Origin: Acidobacteriota bacterium
Lineage (GTDB): Bacteria; Acidobacteriota; Thermoanaerobaculia; Multivoradales; JAHEKO01
Assembly: GCA_024638355.1 (NCBI GenBank)
Contig: JAHEKO010000133.1
Coordinates: 1-8,937 of the forward strand
Reading direction: 5' to 3'
Length of the DNA stretch: 8,937 nucleotides
In this document: positions 1-6,972 of the stretch, one piece after another
How positions within the stretch are numbered: the first letter of the stretch is position 1
How the letters are laid out: each line of letters starts with the position of its first letter
Position numbers and translations under genes: made by a program
The notes under the pieces: model-generated
The model's database searches: none
Told to the model about the DNA's origin: nothing
The model's input: the letters and a program-made list of their open reading frames with translations, nothing else

Positions 1-1344
1 AAGTTCTTCCTCTACCAGCTCCTGACCGAGCAGCGCCCCGACATCGTGATCGACTGCGTCAACACCGCCACCGCGATCGCCTACAAGGACGTCTACACCA
101 CCTCCGACCGGCTCTGGCACCACCTGGCCGGCGATCGGCCGGACGAGGACGCGGCTCCCGATCTGCTGGCGGCGCTCTACATCCCGCGCCTCATCCGGCA
201 CATCCAGGTGCTCTATCGCGGCATGAGCGACGCCGGGACCGCCGTCTACACCAAGGTCGGCACCAGCGGCACGGGCGGCATGGGCCTCAACGTGCCCTAT
301 ACCCATTCCGAGGAAAAGCCGAGCCGCGTGCTGCTATCGAAGAGCGCGGTGGCCGGGGCCCACTCGATGCTGCTCTTCCTGATGGCGCGCACCCCGGGTG
401 CGCCGATCACCAAGGAGGTCAAGCCCGCCGCGGCGATCGCCTGGAAGTCGATCGCGCACGGGCCGATCGAGCGGCGGGGCAAGAAGATGCGACTGGTCGA
501 GGCCGAGCGCAAGCCGCTCGGCGATACCTTCTCCACCCACGATCCGAGTGCCGGCCGCGAGACCGACGAGATCCTCACCACGGCGTACATCAACACCGGC
601 GAGAACGGCATCTTCAGCCTCGAGGAGTTCGCCCTGCTGACGACCGCCGAGCAGATGGAGTTCGTGACCCCGGAGGAGATCGCCTCGGCACTGGTGTTCG
701 AGATCCAGGGCGGCAATACCGGCCACGACATCATCAACGCGCTCGACAACGCTGTGCTCGGTCCGACCTACCGCGCCGGCCTGATGCGCCACTGGGCGCT
801 CGAGCGGATGGCGGGACTCGAGGCGCAGAGCGACACACGCAGCGTCGCCTTCGAGATGCTCGGCCCGCCCCGCAACTCCAAGCTGCTCTTCGAGGCGCAC
901 CTGCTGCGCGAGGCCTTCGGCTCGCCGACCGCGGTGCGCGAGTGCACGGGCGAGGAGGTCTCACGCAAGCTCGACGAGCTCATTCGCGAGCGGCCGAAGC
1001 TGGCCAAGGAGATCCTCGCCATCGGCCTGCCGATCCTGACGGCCGACGGCGAGCTGCTGCGCGGACCGAACGTGATCTTGCCGGCCAGTGCGGTCGATGA
1101 GCCGATCACCCCGGAGAAGCTCGAGCGGTGGGTCGAGGGCGGCTGGGTCGACCTGCGCCCGGCCAACGCCCAGCGCTGGGTCGACCGTCTGCGCGCCATC
1201 GAGCGCGACATCTCGCTGATACCGGACGACGACACCTCCAGCCGCCACCTGCGCAATCGTCAGTTCTGGCGCGACGGCATTCAGCCCGGCAAGCTGGTCG
1301 GCTGGATCCTGTCGACCGAAGAGCAGGGCGACCGCGTTAAGTAG
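1..1344 (+). CDS. Uncharacterised protein, possibly a distant NAD(P)-binding (SDR-like) dehydrogenase; 5' end cut by window
   Basis: The reading frame is open from base 1 and gives 447 residues before a TAG stop, so the true start lies left of the window. The first GTG at base 46 is inside the gene, because in-frame sequence before it (KFFLYQLLTEQRPDI) continues the same fold-like pattern. Seen: a strand-like DIVIDCVNTATAIAY at window residues 14-28, a Gly-rich TKVGTSGTGGMG at 84-95, and an SK-containing helix (LLSKSAVAGAHSMLLFLMAR) at about 111-130. These recall the middle of a Rossmann-fold short-chain dehydrogenase/epimerase, but there is no clear Tyr-x3-Lys catalytic pair, and the N-terminal nucleotide-binding loop would lie outside the window. 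The last 250 or so residues (charged, alpha-helical looking) match nothing I recognise. No signal peptide or membrane segment is visible in this part. The coding region is certain from length and codon use; the family is a guess. It converges on the radical SAM gene with 8 bases between the stops. Confidence 0.6.
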   Translation, partial: KFFLYQLLTEQRPDIVIDCVNTATAIAYKDVYTTSDRLWHHLAGDRPDEDAAPDLLAALYIPRLIRHIQVLYRGMSDAGTAVYTKVGTSGTGGMGLNVPYTHSEEKPSRVLLSKSAVAGAHSMLLFLMARTPGAPITKEVKPAAAIAWKSIAHGPIERRGKKMRLVEAERKPLGDTFSTHDPSAGRETDEILTTAYINTGENGIFSLEEFALLTTAEQMEFVTPEEIASALVFEIQGGNTGHDIINALDNAVLGPTYRAGLMRHWALERMAGLEAQSDTRSVAFEMLGPPRNSKLLFEAHLLREAFGSPTAVRECTGEEVSRKLDELIRERPKLAKEILAIGLPILTADGELLRGPNVILPASAVDEPITPEKLERWVEGGWVDLRPANAQRWVDRLRAIERDISLIPDDDTSSRHLRNRQFWRDGIQPGKLVGWILSTEEQGDRVK

Positions 1345-1352
1345 CCCTCCGT

Positions 1353-2459
1353 TCAGGCGGATCGTCGGTAGTCGCCGATTCGCACCGGCATGCGCCGGCG
1401 CCCCCAGTCGCCGGGCCGCTCGTCGAAGCGCCCGGCACACGGCTCGCCGCACGAGCCGCAGACGCCCGCGGCGAGATTCCAGGCGGTGAGCCGGTACCAG
1501 TCGCGGCCGATCACCCGCTCGCCGCAGGCGTGGCACCAGGTGGCGTCGCCCGCCTCGTCGTGCACGTTGCCGGTGTAGACATAGCGCAGGCCGTTGGCGC
1601 GCGCGATGTCGCGCGCCCGGCTCAGCGTCGCCGGGGGCGTCGGCGGCCGGTCGAGCATCTTGAAGTCGGGGTGGAAGGCGCTGAAGTGGAGCGGCACGGC
1701 GGGGCCGAGCTCCGAGGCGATCCAGCGGCTCAGCTCGTTCAGCTCGTCGTCGCCGTCGTTCTCGCCGGGGATCAAGAGGGTGGTGATCTCCACCCAGACG
1801 TCGGTCTCGTGCACCAGATAGACCAGGGTGTCGAGCACGGTCTGGAGGTCCCCGCCGCAGACGTTGCGATAGAAGCGCTCGGTAAACGCCTTGAGGTCTA
1901 CGTTGGCGGCGTCCATGGCACGGAAGAGCTCTACCCGCGGCTCGGGGCAGATCTCCCCGGCGGTCACCGCCACCGTGTGCACGCCGCGCTCCCGGCAGGC
2001 CGCGGCGACGTCGATCGCGTACTCGAGGAAGATCACCGGATCGTTGTAGGTGAAAGCGACGCTTCGGCAACCGAGCCTGAGGGCCGCCTCGGCGATCGTC
2101 TCGGGCGAGGCGTGGTCGGCGAGAGTGTCGACCTCGCGCGATTTCGAGATGTCCCAGTTCTGACAGAACTTGCAGAAGAGATTGCAGCCGGCGGTACCGA
2201 AGGACAGCACCGGCGTGCCGGGATAGAAGTGATGGAGCGGCTTCTTCTCGATCGGATCGACGCAGAAGCCGCTCGACCGCCCGTAGGTGGCCAACACCAC
2301 CTGGTCGTCGAGCCGGCCGCGCACGAAACAGAGGCCGCGCTGGCCCTCGCGCAGCTTGCAGTAGCGCGGGCAGAGGTCGCACTGGATCCGGCCGTCGGCC
2401 AGTGCGTGCCAGTACTCTGTCGGCACGACGTCTGGGCCGCGGGCGATCTCGACATCCAT
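1353..2459 (-). CDS. amrS: AmmeMemoRadiSam-type radical SAM enzyme (PFL-activase-like)
   Basis: A cytoplasmic 4Fe-4S radical SAM protein of 368 residues. The cluster motif is GCNLFCKFCQNW, with C92, C96 and C99 in the CxxxCxxC spacing that binds the cluster and S-adenosylmethionine. Before it lies a Cys-rich N-terminal box (C27, C30, C34, C44), and the conserved-looking stretches FTYNDP (136-141) and HFSAFHPDFKM (258-268) follow. A C-terminal pair of CxxC knuckles (C309/C312, C334/C337) probably binds zinc or a second cluster. Order and length match the AmmeMemoRadiSam-system radical SAM family (AmrS), whose usual partners are AMMECR1 and MEMO-like proteins; neither is visible here, and the substrate of the family is not settled to my knowledge. 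The ATG at 2459 is chosen over an in-frame GTG at 2513 because GGGAG sits 6 bases upstream of it and the extra 18 residues look non-coding. A clear promoter was not found in the 169-base gap upstream. Confidence 0.88.
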   Translation of the reverse strand: MDVEIARGPDVVPTEYWHALADGRIQCDLCPRYCKLREGQRGLCFVRGRLDDQVVLATYGRSSGFCVDPIEKKPLHHFYPGTPVLSFGTAGCNLFCKFCQNWDISKSREVDTLADHASPETIAEAALRLGCRSVAFTYNDPVIFLEYAIDVAAACRERGVHTVAVTAGEICPEPRVELFRAMDAANVDLKAFTERFYRNVCGGDLQTVLDTLVYLVHETDVWVEITTLLIPGENDGDDELNELSRWIASELGPAVPLHFSAFHPDFKMLDRPPTPPATLSRARDIARANGLRYVYTGNVHDEAGDATWCHACGERVIGRDWYRLTAWNLAAGVCGSCGEPCAGRFDERPGDWGRRRMPVRIGDYRRSA

Positions 2460-2465
2460 CGTGGG

Positions 2466-2470
2466 CTCCC
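2466..2470 (-). promoter_or_regulatory. Ribosome binding site fixing the radical SAM start
   Basis: GGGAG on the minus strand ends 6 bases before the ATG at 2459. It supports this start against the longer GTG start at 2513. Confidence 0.5.
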
Positions 2471-2578
2471 GCCGAGGGGGTCCTATTGAGACTAACGCAC
2501 TCGGCGAGGGCACGCATTCCGCCGGCTCGGCCTCCGCGGCTCGTGCCGGTCGAATGCGGTGGGCGCGGCGCCTCCTCC

Positions 2579-2610
2579 GGGTGGTCGTCCACCCCGGCGA
2601 AGGCGCCTTC
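2579..2610 (-). other. Hairpin plus 12-base palindrome after the nuclease gene
   Basis: Read on the minus strand just after the nuclease stop (2629), there is a perfect palindrome GAAGGCGCCTTC (2599-2610). It is followed by a 6-base-pair hairpin GGGTGG-ACGA-CCACCC (2579-2594). Neither is followed by a U-run, so this is not a standard intrinsic terminator. It may still halt or protect the 3' end of the nuclease transcript, or act as an operator for the downstream radical SAM gene. The rest of the 169-base gap (2460-2628) shows nothing else I can name. Confidence 0.3.
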
Positions 2611-2628
2611 CCGGTTCCGCTCTCGGCG

Positions 2629-5600
2629 CTAGGAGCCGCTCACCAGATCCACCCAATTCAGCATCGCGCCGTTCGAGCAACCGAACTTGGTGTGCCCCTT
2701 GCCGAGCCCCTGGGCCTCGATGATCTGCTCGCACGAGCAGCCGCCGGTGTCCTCGATGGTGAAGCTCAGGCCCGGGCCGTTGCCGTTCGGGGGCGTCGTG
2801 TCGAAGACCGTGTCGCCGTCCGTGAGCGCCCAACGGTTGGTGCCGAGGCTGCTGGTCGGCACGCCCTCGGGGATCACCGTGCCGAGGCAAACGTCCTCGG
2901 CGTCCGGAACTCCGTCCTTGTCCTCGTCCTTGAAGACATAGAGCACCAGGCCGTCGTGGTCCGACGAGCGCAGCGGGAGATTGGCCGGCTCGACCGTGCC
3001 GTCGTCGTTGATCAGGTCCACGGCGGCGTCGGCGTTGCCCCGCCCGAACTCGAGCCCGGTGACCAGGGAGCCGAGCGGCTCGCTGGTCATCGCATGGTCG
3101 AGAACCTGGGCGGTGCCGCGGAAGATGAACGAGTAGCGCTCGGCCGAATCGATACCCAGTACCTGATCGGTCAGGTCGGGATCGACCAGGTCGGCGCACG
3201 CGTTGGTCATGCAGACCAGGCTCTCGGCCGGGTCGAAGTCGCCCTTGACGATGCCCGAGAGGTCGACGTAGCCGTCGGTGAACTCGAAGGCGTTGAAGTC
3301 GCCGATCACCACCAGATTGACATTCGGGTCGGCGGTCTGGATGTCCTGCACCTTTTCGGCGACGGACTCGGCCTGCTCGTAGCGCTTCTGCTGCGTGCGC
3401 GTGGTCTCGATACCGCCGAGCGAGCGCATGTGTAGCACCATCAGCGAGATCGGGAACGTGCCGTCGCAGACCGCCTCGAGCAACAGCGGCGGCCGGTCGT
3501 GGAGCGCCGACGGCGGATCGTCGAAGGTGAAGAGCTCGCTCGCGCCGAGCTGCGTAAGGGCGTTGACCTGGACGTTGTCGCGCACCATGAAGCCGACGTC
3601 GATGGTGCCGACGTCGTTGCCCTCGATCAGGTACGAGGTGTAGTTGACGCTCGGGTCGAGCGCGTTGACCGCGAAGGCGAGATCCTCGAGCACGCCGACC
3701 TTCTCGGCCTCCTGGACCGCGAGAATGCCGGGCGAGTCCATGACGTCCACGATGTAGGTCGCGAGCTTGCTCAGCCTACGCACATACTCGGCTGTCGAGA
3801 CCACGAAGTCGTCACGAGTATCGCCGACCACGTTGGTGCTCGGGGGATCGTCGACGTCGTCGAACAGCCGGAACAGGTTGAGCGAGCCGACCGTGGACTC
3901 GAAGGGCTCGCGCGGCCGCACGGGTACCGGCAGGGGCGCCGGAGTCACCGTCAGGCTCCGCGGCCAGAGCTCATAGCCTCCGAACTCGAAGCCGATCGCG
4001 CCTACCGCGTCGAAGGTCGACCCGGCCGGAATGATCTGGTTGGGCAGGCCGAGCTTGTCCGGATCCAGCTCGAAGACCTCCGGGTTGCCGTCCCAGGTCG
4101 GGATCGGCGGCATCCCGAGACCGGGAAACTCGACGCCCGGCTCGCGGAAGGTGCGCTCCGGAGCGGCGGTGATGTGCACCTCGGCGATCGGATCGGGGTT
4201 GAACCGCTGATTCGGCCCGGTCACCGCGCCGCCGATGATCTCCACCAGCATTCCCTCGTAGCACTCGAACTCGATGGCGCAGCTCGGCACCGACGGTATC
4301 GGGGAGGGAACGGCGGCGTTGAACGACACCGGCGCCGGCACCGTCGCGGTGCCGTCGAGCGTGACCGCGGGGAAGGCGAACTCGGTGAAGCCGAAGAATT
4401 CGCTGACGACGCCCACCACGTCCACCTGGTCACCGACCGCCACTCCCGGAGGCCCGCCGGTGAAGACGTAGATGCCATCCGAGGTGTCGACATTGCCGTC
4501 GGCGCGCGCGGTCGGCGTCTGCATGAAGAAGGAGTCCGGACCCACCGCCGTCACCACGTTGTCGACCGTTGTCACCAGATCGCCTTCGAAGGGCGAGGCC
4601 GCGCCGCTACCCTGGATCTCGAAGATCTCGAGAGCCGGGCCGGTGGCGGTACAACCGCTCGAGCGGTCGACGTTGGCCGCGCCCGGCGTGATGCAGACGA
4701 ACGCGAAGTCGACGTTGTTCTGGTCGGTATCGACGCCGTTCGGAATGCGGGCGATGCTCTTGAACTCGTCGCCGGCAGACGACGAATCCTCCAGGCCCGA
4801 GCCCGAGCCCTCGGTGTAGCCCGGTACGCTGCCTTCGTAGCTCACCGTGTCGACGATCGCGCCGCCACGCGTGAGGGCGACGGCATCCGGCGGGCCGTTC
4901 TGGATCAGGTTGGAGCTGGGCGAGGTGACGAGATCGCAGCCGACGACGTTCAGCGCGTTGCCGCAGACCACGTAGTAGTCGCCGGGATTGAGGAGCGTCG
5001 CCGGCAGAGCGATCGTCTCGTAGACCGCGGCTCCGCCGCTCGCGCCGTTGACCAGCTCGAGCTGGTACTGACCGAGGTCGGCGGGCGCGCCGCCGACATT
5101 GGCGATCTCGATGAACTCGGCGTTGTCGGCGCCGGGCTGGTCGTAGTCGATCTCGTTGATCACCAGCTCGGCCACCGGACAGTCGTTGGCCGCGCCCGGG
5201 GTTCCGAGGTCGCCGTCGCCGAAGGGCGTCGACGCCTCGCACCAGTTGGCCCCCACGTTGTTGTCGAGGGACGGTTCGGCGAGCGACATCGAGGCGCCAT
5301 TCGGATCGGGAAAGGTAGCTCCGTTGTCCCATTCCACGCGATCGATCTCGGTCGCGAAGGTGTCGGTCAACACCAGCTCGTCGGAGCCGTTGGCCAGGAA
5401 GACGCCGCCGTACTCGTACGCCACCGTGACCCCGCCATTGGCGCCGGAGTCGGCATTGCTGCCGAGCACCAGGTAGCCGCCGGCCGGCACCAGCAGCGGC
5501 CCGCCGTTGGCGATCACGTGGCTGTCGAAGTCGTTGTCGGCGATCGTCCAGCCGTTGATGTCGACCGCGGAGGCGCCGGGGTTGTACAGCTCGAACCACT

Positions 5601-6741
5601 CGCCGTCGGCGTCCGATACGGCGGCGGGGTTCTGCAGGATTTCATTGATGACGATCTCGTCGACGTCCACCGGGCAGTCGTTGGCCGCGCCCGGAGTGCC
5701 GAAGTCGCCGGCGCCGAAGGGTGTCGAAGCGGTGCACCAGTTGGCGCCCACATTGTTGTCGAGCGCGGGATCGATGAGCGACATCGACGCGCCGTTGGGA
5801 TCCGGGAAGGTCGCCCCGTCGTCCCACTCCACGCGATCGATCTCGGTCGCGAAGGTGTCGGTCAACACCAGCTCGTCGCCGCCGTTCGCGAGAGCGATGC
5901 CGCTGAACTCATAGGCCACCGTGACCCCGCCGTTGGTTCCCGAGTCGGCGTTGTTGCCGAGCACCAGGAAGCCCCCGGCCGGCACCAGCAGCGGCCCGCC
6001 GTTGGTGATCACGTGGCTGTCGAAGTCGTTGTCGGCGATCGTCCAGCCGTTGATGTCGACCGCGGAGGCGCCGGGGTTGTACAGCTCGAACCACTCGCCG
6101 TCGGCGTCCGATACGGCGGCGGGGTTCTGCAGGATTTCATTGATGACGATCTCGTCGACGTCCACCGGGCAGTCGTTGGCCGCGCCCGGAGTGCCGAAGT
6201 CGCCGGCGCCGAAGGGTGTCGAAGCGGTGCACCAGTTGGCGCCCACATTGTTGTCGAGCGCGGGATCGATGAGCGACATCGACGCGCCGTTGGGATCCGG
6301 GAAGGTCGCCCCGTCGTCCCACTCCACGCGATCGATCTCGGTCGCGAAGGTGTCGGTCAACACCAGCTCGTCGCCGCCGTTCGCGAGAGCGATGCCGCTG
6401 AACTCATAGGCCACCGTGACCCCGCCGTTGGTTCCCGAGTCGGCGTTGTTGCCGAGCACCAGGAAGCCCCCGGCCGGCACCAGCAGCGGCCCGCCGTTGG
6501 TGATCACGTGGCTGTCGAAATCGTCGTCGGAGATCGTCCAGCCGTTGATGTCAATCGCGGCGCCGGTGGTGTTGACCACCTCGAACCACTCGCCGTTGGC
6601 ATCCGACACGGCCGCGGGGTTTTGCAGGATCTCGTTGATGACGACGTCGCCCGGAGCGGCCCACGCTCCGGCGGCGCAAATCCATGCCGCCGCGAGCGCC
6701 GGCAGCAAGCGTTGGTAACTCGGCGTTCCTTCCCTGAACAT
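2629..6741 (-). CDS. Secreted multi-lamin-tail-domain endonuclease (ExeM/NucH-like catalytic module)
   Basis: A 1370-residue exported protein, predicted to hydrolyse phosphodiester bonds (probably extracellular DNA). Domains in order: a Sec signal peptide (about 1-28, cleavage near AWA-AP); three lamin-tail domains at about 33-190, 198-355 and 363-520, each starting VINEILQNP and spaced 165 residues; a fourth, divergent one at about 525-690 (VINEIDYDQPGADNAEFIEI); an OB-like beta segment at about 704-800; and an endonuclease/exonuclease/phosphatase domain at about 950-1268. Likely catalytic residues are E1011 (AVQE), H1104, D1148 and N1150 (GDFN), D1215 (LDH) and D1261/H1262 (SSDHD), all in the order this superfamily uses. 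A thrombospondin-type-3-like Ca2+ loop (DEDKDGVPDAED, 1272-1283) and a Cys-rich tail (1334-1366) close the protein. The ATG at 6741 is chosen because it starts the signal peptide and has a strong GGAGG; the open frame runs 110 codons further up but into the divergent gene. Lamin-tail domains in bacterial secreted proteins are thought to aid surface or substrate attachment; that role here is inferred. Confidence 0.9.
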   Translation of the reverse strand: MFREGTPSYQRLLPALAAAWICAAGAWAAPGDVVINEILQNPAAVSDANGEWFEVVNTTGAAIDINGWTISDDDFDSHVITNGGPLLVPAGGFLVLGNNADSGTNGGVTVAYEFSGIALANGGDELVLTDTFATEIDRVEWDDGATFPDPNGASMSLIDPALDNNVGANWCTASTPFGAGDFGTPGAANDCPVDVDEIVINEILQNPAAVSDADGEWFELYNPGASAVDINGWTIADNDFDSHVITNGGPLLVPAGGFLVLGNNADSGTNGGVTVAYEFSGIALANGGDELVLTDTFATEIDRVEWDDGATFPDPNGASMSLIDPALDNNVGANWCTASTPFGAGDFGTPGAANDCPVDVDEIVINEILQNPAAVSDADGEWFELYNPGASAVDINGWTIADNDFDSHVIANGGPLLVPAGGYLVLGSNADSGANGGVTVAYEYGGVFLANGSDELVLTDTFATEIDRVEWDNGATFPDPNGASMSLAEPSLDNNVGANWCEASTPFGDGDLGTPGAANDCPVAELVINEIDYDQPGADNAEFIEIANVGGAPADLGQYQLELVNGASGGAAVYETIALPATLLNPGDYYVVCGNALNVVGCDLVTSPSSNLIQNGPPDAVALTRGGAIVDTVSYEGSVPGYTEGSGSGLEDSSSAGDEFKSIARIPNGVDTDQNNVDFAFVCITPGAANVDRSSGCTATGPALEIFEIQGSGAASPFEGDLVTTVDNVVTAVGPDSFFMQTPTARADGNVDTSDGIYVFTGGPPGVAVGDQVDVVGVVSEFFGFTEFAFPAVTLDGTATVPAPVSFNAAVPSPIPSVPSCAIEFECYEGMLVEIIGGAVTGPNQRFNPDPIAEVHITAAPERTFREPGVEFPGLGMPPIPTWDGNPEVFELDPDKLGLPNQIIPAGSTFDAVGAIGFEFGGYELWPRSLTVTPAPLPVPVRPREPFESTVGSLNLFRLFDDVDDPPSTNVVGDTRDDFVVSTAEYVRRLSKLATYIVDVMDSPGILAVQEAEKVGVLEDLAFAVNALDPSVNYTSYLIEGNDVGTIDVGFMVRDNVQVNALTQLGASELFTFDDPPSALHDRPPLLLEAVCDGTFPISLMVLHMRSLGGIETTRTQQKRYEQAESVAEKVQDIQTADPNVNLVVIGDFNAFEFTDGYVDLSGIVKGDFDPAESLVCMTNACADLVDPDLTDQVLGIDSAERYSFIFRGTAQVLDHAMTSEPLGSLVTGLEFGRGNADAAVDLINDDGTVEPANLPLRSSDHDGLVLYVFKDEDKDGVPDAEDVCLGTVIPEGVPTSSLGTNRWALTDGDTVFDTTPPNGNGPGLSFTIEDTGGCSCEQIIEAQGLGKGHTKFGCSNGAMLNWVDLVSGS
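2638..2742 (-). other. Cys-rich C-terminal cassette of the nuclease
   Basis: Residues 1334-1368 hold GCSCEQIIEAQGLGKGHTKF, then GCSNGAML and NWVDLV. Key residues are C1335, C1337 and C1355, with H1350 and W1363. The block follows a calcium-type Asp loop and ends two residues before the stop. I recall similar tails on other large secreted proteins with thrombospondin-3 loops, so this looks like a portable end module. Whether it is a sorting signal, a metal site or simply a disulfide-locked fold cannot be told from the sequence. Confidence 0.5.
5512..6519. repeat. Perfect 495-base tandem duplication within the nuclease gene
   Basis: Bases 5512-6024 and 6007-6519 are identical over 513 positions by my line-by-line comparison, giving two copies of a 495-base unit (165 codons, in frame). 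The identity ends with C/T at 5511/6006 on one side and G/A at 6025/6520 on the other. Each unit encodes the body of a lamin-tail domain. A third copy (roughly 5017-5511) is the same unit with scattered changes, and the first half of the N-terminal domain (6520-6650) is also diverged. No substitutions, even silent ones, separate the two identical copies, which points to a recent duplication or gene conversion. Confidence 0.92.
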
Positions 6742-6746
6742 TCTTT

Positions 6747-6756
6747 CCCCTCCTCC
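6747..6756 (-). promoter_or_regulatory. Strong ribosome binding site of the nuclease gene
   Basis: GGAGGAGGGG on the minus strand ends 5 bases before the ATG at 6741. It fixes the start at the signal peptide, against the much longer open frame that reaches back to 7071. Confidence 0.7.
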
Positions 6757-6826
6757 GTGCACCCGAACGGCAGGCCCGAACCAGCTCCAGATCGCCGGTC
6801 GGCGTGCCAATGTGTAGCGTTCCGCG

Positions 6827-6855
6827 AGTCTACCGCCAGCGCCGGACAGCCTCAA
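6827..6855 (-). promoter_or_regulatory. Candidate sigma70-type promoter of the nuclease gene
   Basis: On the minus strand, TTGAGG (6850-6855) and TAGACT (6827-6832) are separated by exactly 17 bases, with 4 of 6 matches to each consensus hexamer. Transcription would begin near 6820 and give a leader of about 80 bases. A short inverted repeat, TCGAC-AACC-GTCGA (6861-6874), lies just upstream of the -35 box and could be a regulator site. I found no convincing promoter for the divergent + strand gene in the same gap. Confidence 0.4.
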
Positions 6856-6954
6856 ACAAATCGACAACCGTCGATAAGGTGTGGCAGTAGCGGCCGCGGC
6901 GCAAGTTCGGTTAGCATACATTTCTCGCGCACAGCGCAGACTTTTTTTCTCGGG

Positions 6955-6966
6955 AAGGAAGGGGGG
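6955..6966 (+). promoter_or_regulatory. Ribosome binding site of the Tat protein
   Basis: AAGGAAGGGGGG ends 6 bases before the ATG at 6973. It supports this start inside a frame that is otherwise open far upstream, antisense to the nuclease gene. Confidence 0.6.
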
Positions 6967-6972
6967 TTTCCG

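Noticed and set aside
961..2592. 543-codon minus-strand frame overlapping both the first gene and the radical SAM gene
   Set aside because: Arg/Pro/Ala-rich translation without motifs; the AmrS frame over the same bases has all family signatures.
5017..6519. CRISPR-like array from the regular repeats
   Set aside because: The repeat is a 495-base, in-frame protein domain duplication without short repeats or spacers.
6927..6948. GCGC-ACA-GCGC followed by a T7 run upstream of the Tat gene, as a terminator or attenuator
   Set aside because: The stem is only 4 base pairs with four bases before the T-run, too weak to support a call, and no gene precedes it on that strand.
3499..6972. Very long + strand open frame running antisense to the nuclease and joining in frame to the Tat protein
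   Set aside because: Its protein is full of Arg, Val, Asp and His with no domain pattern, as expected from reading GC-rich codons backwards. The true gene begins at 6973, where a Tat signal and ribosome site appear.
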